Shown: positions 60,571 to 64,000 of the stretch, in pieces | Layout of the letters: each line of letters begins with the position of its first letter | How positions within the stretch are numbered: position 1 is the stretch's first letter | Origin: CAUZFZ01 sp963579025 | GTDB taxonomy: Bacteria; Planctomycetota; Planctomycetia; Planctomycetales; Planctomycetaceae | Direction: 5' to 3' | DNA length: 64,000 nucleotides | Assembly (NCBI GenBank): GCA_963579025.1 | Contig: CAUZFZ010000015.1 | Span: 29,108 to 93,107, forward strand | Notes under the pieces: model-generated | Told to the model about the DNA's origin: nothing | The model's input: the letters and a program-made list of their open reading frames with translations, nothing else | The model's database searches: none | Program-made: the position numbers and the translations under genes

Positions 60571-63252
60571 ATGCCCGATCTGCTTATTGTTGATGGTCGC
60601 GAAGAAGATCGCGACACGCTGCAGTATTCGCTGGAATCGCACGGCTTCCAAGTCAGTGCCGTATGCGACAGCGCTGAGGCTCTCGAACGAGCCCGGACCA
60701 GCCGCCCAGACCTGATCATCAGCGATGTTTTTCTGCCCGGTATGAGCGGCTTCGAATTGTGCCGTCAGTGGCATGCGGACGAGATGCTGCGATCGGTGCC
60801 ATTCATCCTCCATACAACCGGCGACGGGAATCCAGAGGATGAACGATTTGGCATGGCGCTGGGTGCCCGTCGCTTTGTGCGCAAGTCCATCGGAGCTTCC
60901 GCATTTGCCGACATCATCAACCAGACTCTGGCTGAAAAAGATCTTCAGTCAGCCGAGGTCTCCAGGCGAACGCTGCTCGGCATCCTTGAAGACCAGAAAC
61001 GCACGGCGGACGCTTTGCGCGTCAGCGAGCAGCGCATGAGGGCGATCATCGACAGCGCGCTGGACGGAATCATCACGATCAACCACGAGGGCCGCATCGT
61101 GGAGATCAATCCCGCGGCCGAAAGGATGTTTGAATTGGTGCCGGGCAGCGTTCTTGACCTGTTGCTGGCCGACTGTGTTATTCCGCCGCGGCTCCGTGAA
61201 AAGCACACGCTTGGCCTGGCTCGCTATCTGCAGAACGGCAGTGAATCGAGTCTTCTGGGGCGCCGCGTCGAAATGACCGGATGGCGTGCCGACGGCACCG
61301 AATTTCCCGTCGAGCTGACCATCACGCACATTCCCACGGATGGGCCGCCGATGTTCACAGGGCACATCCGGGACATCACCGAGCAGATGGTCGCCAGCCA
61401 GAAACTGATGGAGAGCGAGGAACGGCATCGCAGACTGGTGGAGAATTCACCCTTGTGCATTCATGAAATCGAACGCGACGGGACGCTGTCGTCCATGAAT
61501 CCAGCCGGACTGACCATGATGGAGCTCGCGCAGGAGTCGCAGATACGAGGGGCCGAATATCTGAGTGCCGTGAGTGTGCCGGACAGGCCCCGTATCCGCG
61601 AGCTTCTGGAACAGGCGTGCAACGGGCAGACGAGTGAATTCGAATTCGAATCGCCTGGCGGTCAGGTGTTTCAGTCGTGCTTCGTCCCCGTGACTGACGG
61701 CGACGGTCGGATTCAGCGAATTATGGGAATCACCCAGGATGTCACGGAAAAACTGCGGGCGGAACAGGCACTGCGGGAGAGCGAAGCGAAGTTCCGTGAA
61801 GTGGCTGAATCGCTTCCCGTCTCGATCGCCGTGGGCCAGGATGGTCGGCGAGTGTTTACCAATCAATGGGCAGAGGTAATCACGGGGTACACCCGGGATG
61901 AACTGCTCAGGAAAAGAACTGGCTCGTTGGCTCACCCGGACTTTCATGAACGGCTGTCGCAAGCGCTCGCCATGTGTGTGGGCAATTCCACGCCGTCGCG
62001 CACCGAGTTGAAGATCCTTCGGAAGGACGGCCAGGAACGGTGGGTTTATCTCTCTCTTGCACCGATTCAGTATTCAGGACGTCCCGCGGTGCTGGCAGCA
62101 TCGATCGATATCACTGAACACAAGCTGGCGGAATTAAGACTGCAGGAAAGCGAAGCGCGATACCGTGTGATGACCGAGAATGCGACCGAAGCAATCGTCA
62201 TTCTGGACGTCGATACCGGTCGGTTCGTCGACTTCAACCAGAATGCGTGCGAGTTATACAAGGCGTCTCGCGAACAGCTCCTCCAGATGGGACCGGCGGA
62301 TGTCAGTCCCGAACTGCAGCCCGACGGTACGCCATCCGCGACGCTCGCAATGGAGCGCATCAAACAGGTGATCGAAGGCGACGGGCAGGTCCACGTGTTC
62401 GAATGGACTCATCAGGACCTGGAAGACGGACTGATTCCCTGTGAGGTCCGCCTCGTAAAGATGCCCGACCAGAACAAACGCCTGGTTCGGGGCGCGATCA
62501 CCGATATCAGTGATCGCAAGCATGCAGAAGCGGAACGCGAGTCCTTCATCCAACAGCTTGAACAGAAGAATGCCGAACTGGAGCGATTTACCTATACCGT
62601 TTCGCACGACCTGAAGAGCCCTCTCATCACGATCAAGGGGTTTCTCGGTCTGCTGGAGCGTGACCTGAAAGATGATCGTGCCGAAAGCGTGCAGGACGAC
62701 ATCGCGGAAATCGCCAGCGCTGCCGATCGAATGAACCGCCTGCTCGATGATCTGCTGGAACTATCGCGAATCGGGCGGATCGCCAATCCGGTTGAAGGTG
62801 TTGCGCTGCAGGAACTGGCACAACAGGCGATCGAGCTGATCGACGCGGAGATCGTCACAAGTGGCACGGGAATACACTTTGACTCGGACCTGCCAGTCGT
62901 GACCGGTGACCGGGCACGGCTGTTGGAGGTGTTTCAGAATCTTCTGCACAACGCCGTCAGATTCTCAGTCGATCAGCCTCATCCAGAAGTGCATCTGGGA
63001 ACGCGGCAGGAAAACGGCGAGACAGTCATTTACATTCGGGACAACGGGATCGGGATTCAGCCTCAGTATCACGATCGCGTGTTTTCGCTTTTTGAACAAC
63101 TGACACCAGACGGGAACGGAACCGGTATCGGCCTGTCAATTGTGAAGCGAGTCGTACATGTTCACGGAGGGTGGATTCGCATCGAATCGGACGGAGACGG
63201 GCACGGAAGCACGTTCTGCTTCACGCTTGGTGGTGATGCCGACGCTCAATGA
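60571..63252 (+). CDS. Hybrid histidine kinase: receiver plus four PAS domains plus kinase
   Basis: This 893-residue cytoplasmic kinase starts MPDLLIVDGREED at ATG 60571. It has a receiver domain (1-120; phospho-acceptor D52, Lys K105) and four PAS domains (about 153-275, 282-400, 405-520 and 528-650). A HisKA helix follows with the phosphorylated H679 in TVSHDLKSPL, then an HATPase_c with DNGIGIQ and GTGIGLSIVKRVVHVHGG boxes. In the receiver the usual acidic pair (Asp-Asp) is D8-G9, so one metal ligand is missing. The layout resembles kinases that pair with single-domain response regulators. A response-regulator gene follows 182 bases downstream, consistent with that. There are no transmembrane segments. 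Confidence 0.92.
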   Translation: MPDLLIVDGREEDRDTLQYSLESHGFQVSAVCDSAEALERARTSRPDLIISDVFLPGMSGFELCRQWHADEMLRSVPFILHTTGDGNPEDERFGMALGARRFVRKSIGASAFADIINQTLAEKDLQSAEVSRRTLLGILEDQKRTADALRVSEQRMRAIIDSALDGIITINHEGRIVEINPAAERMFELVPGSVLDLLLADCVIPPRLREKHTLGLARYLQNGSESSLLGRRVEMTGWRADGTEFPVELTITHIPTDGPPMFTGHIRDITEQMVASQKLMESEERHRRLVENSPLCIHEIERDGTLSSMNPAGLTMMELAQESQIRGAEYLSAVSVPDRPRIRELLEQACNGQTSEFEFESPGGQVFQSCFVPVTDGDGRIQRIMGITQDVTEKLRAEQALRESEAKFREVAESLPVSIAVGQDGRRVFTNQWAEVITGYTRDELLRKRTGSLAHPDFHERLSQALAMCVGNSTPSRTELKILRKDGQERWVYLSLAPIQYSGRPAVLAASIDITEHKLAELRLQESEARYRVMTENATEAIVILDVDTGRFVDFNQNACELYKASREQLLQMGPADVSPELQPDGTPSATLAMERIKQVIEGDGQVHVFEWTHQDLEDGLIPCEVRLVKMPDQNKRLVRGAITDISDRKHAEAERESFIQQLEQKNAELERFTYTVSHDLKSPLITIKGFLGLLERDLKDDRAESVQDDIAEIASAADRMNRLLDDLLELSRIGRIANPVEGVALQELAQQAIELIDAEIVTSGTGIHFDSDLPVVTGDRARLLEVFQNLLHNAVRFSVDQPHPEVHLGTRQENGETVIYIRDNGIGIQPQYHDRVFSLFEQLTPDGNGTGIGLSIVKRVVHVHGGWIRIESDGDGHGSTFCFTLGGDADAQ

Positions 63253-63434
63253 TTTGCCGCGTTGTGATGAAACTGAAGCGGGCGATCAGTTACAGGTTTA
63301 ATCTGCGTGGACACGTTTTTTAGTTGAACCGGCTAAAACGCCCGCGTCACGGGTTAAGCAATCGCGAAAGTTCCGATACGTTTCGCGGCAGAGTCAATAC
63401 GCATCTCCGTATGAATTGGCCATGGGAACAGCAC

Positions 63435-64000
63435 ATGGAAGGCCAAGAGGTCACGATACTCTTTGCCGAAGACAATGAGTCTCACGCCAGGCTCGTCCTC
63501 CGTTGCCTGGAAGATCACAGCGTGTCCAACACCATTTACCATGTGCGCGATGGTGAAGCGGCTCTGGATTTCGTACATCAGCGGGGAGACTATTCCGATC
63601 CCGACCTGGCTCCGCGGCCCGATGTCGTTCTGCTGGATCTGCGATTGCCGCGCGTCGATGGTCTGGATGTCTTACGAGAGATCAAGGAATCACCCGACCT
63701 GATGACCATTCCCGTCGTCATTCTGACAACTTCGGATGCCGAAACAGACGTCGCCCAGGCATATCAGTTGCATGCCAATAGTTATCTGGTGAAGCCAATT
63801 GACTTCGAAACATTCTCCAGAATGCTGGGTGGATTGGGCTTCTACTGGTTGGCCTGGAACAAGTCACCCGCGTCCGGGCGTGATCCCAAAACGTGGGTGT
63901 TGGGGAATCGGGAAAATATCGAGACTCCCTTCCGGTTGATGGTTGAAGTCGGACCGGGAAAGGAGTCTCGATGGAAATTCGCATGGAAGCGGATGGACCG
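63435..64000 (+). CDS. Rcp1-like response regulator (3' end outside window)
   Basis: This receiver protein starts MEGQEVTILFAEDNES at ATG 63435. The frame stays open to the window edge, so at least 188 residues are encoded. Key residues are E12/D13, phospho-acceptor D68 in VVLLDLRLP, T98 in ILTTS and K120 in YLVKP. The GGLGFYWLAWNKSP near residue 131-144 is the usual C-terminal end of Rcp1-like single-domain regulators that accept phosphate from phytochrome-type kinases. Here the frame continues for 44 or more residues past it. A fused output domain is possible, or the frame may stop soon after the window. It probably is a partner of the upstream kinase. Confidence 0.85.
   Translation, partial: MEGQEVTILFAEDNESHARLVLRCLEDHSVSNTIYHVRDGEAALDFVHQRGDYSDPDLAPRPDVVLLDLRLPRVDGLDVLREIKESPDLMTIPVVILTTSDAETDVAQAYQLHANSYLVKPIDFETFSRMLGGLGFYWLAWNKSPASGRDPKTWVLGNRENIETPFRLMVEVGPGKESRWKFAWKRMD

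Overview
The window looks like a chromosomal segment of a planctomycete (Planctomycetota). The evidence is compositional: moderately high GC, many large secreted beta-propeller proteins (PQQ-like, NHL, regulator-propeller-like), a long MoxR/DUF58/BatA-type cluster, 24-residue leucine-rich repeats, an NPCBM domain protein, and small palindromic interspersed repeats. This assignment is inference from gene content. I saw no rRNA, convincing tRNA, CRISPR array or intact insertion sequence.

Left part (1-15.9 kb): the 3' end of murG; a hypothetical gene overlapping a membrane-anchored HtrA-like protease; a small protein overlapping an HNH nuclease; a formate dehydrogenase-type molybdoenzyme carrying an in-frame palindromic repeat; a large secreted protein resembling a glycoside hydrolase; a BASS-family transporter; a lipoprotein; a cobalt/nickel-type ABC ATPase divergent from a stand-alone MoxR ATPase; and two palindromic repeats before a membrane protein gene.

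Middle part (15.9-31.7 kb): two coupled secreted propeller proteins, miaB, an LRR protein, a run PQQ/EF-hand propeller - GNAT - ankyrin, an SGNH hydrolase, a PPP-type phosphatase, and a 959-residue NHL protein on the plus strand.

Right part (31.7-60.0 kb): thirteen minus-strand genes with no gap above 48 bases and eight junctions that overlap by 4 or 1 bases. In transcription order they are BatA-like VWA protein, second VWA protein, squalene-cyclase-repeat protein, three tandem NHL paralogues, a 1244-residue membrane/coiled-coil protein, NPCBM protein, lipoprotein, two MoxR ATPases, DUF58 protein and a 1559-residue TPR/PQQ protein. The first MoxR has Arg in place of the Walker A Lys. The three NHL proteins and the fourth, convergently transcribed copy share a signature including a conserved GGGCxC motif. 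This cluster is the best candidate for an undescribed system: cytoplasmic AAA+/VWA machinery produced together with secreted propellers, envelope VWA proteins and a carbohydrate-binding-type protein.

Right edge (60.0-64 kb): a 558-base divergent region containing an inverted repeat, then a multi-PAS hybrid histidine kinase and an Rcp1-like response regulator that runs off the window.
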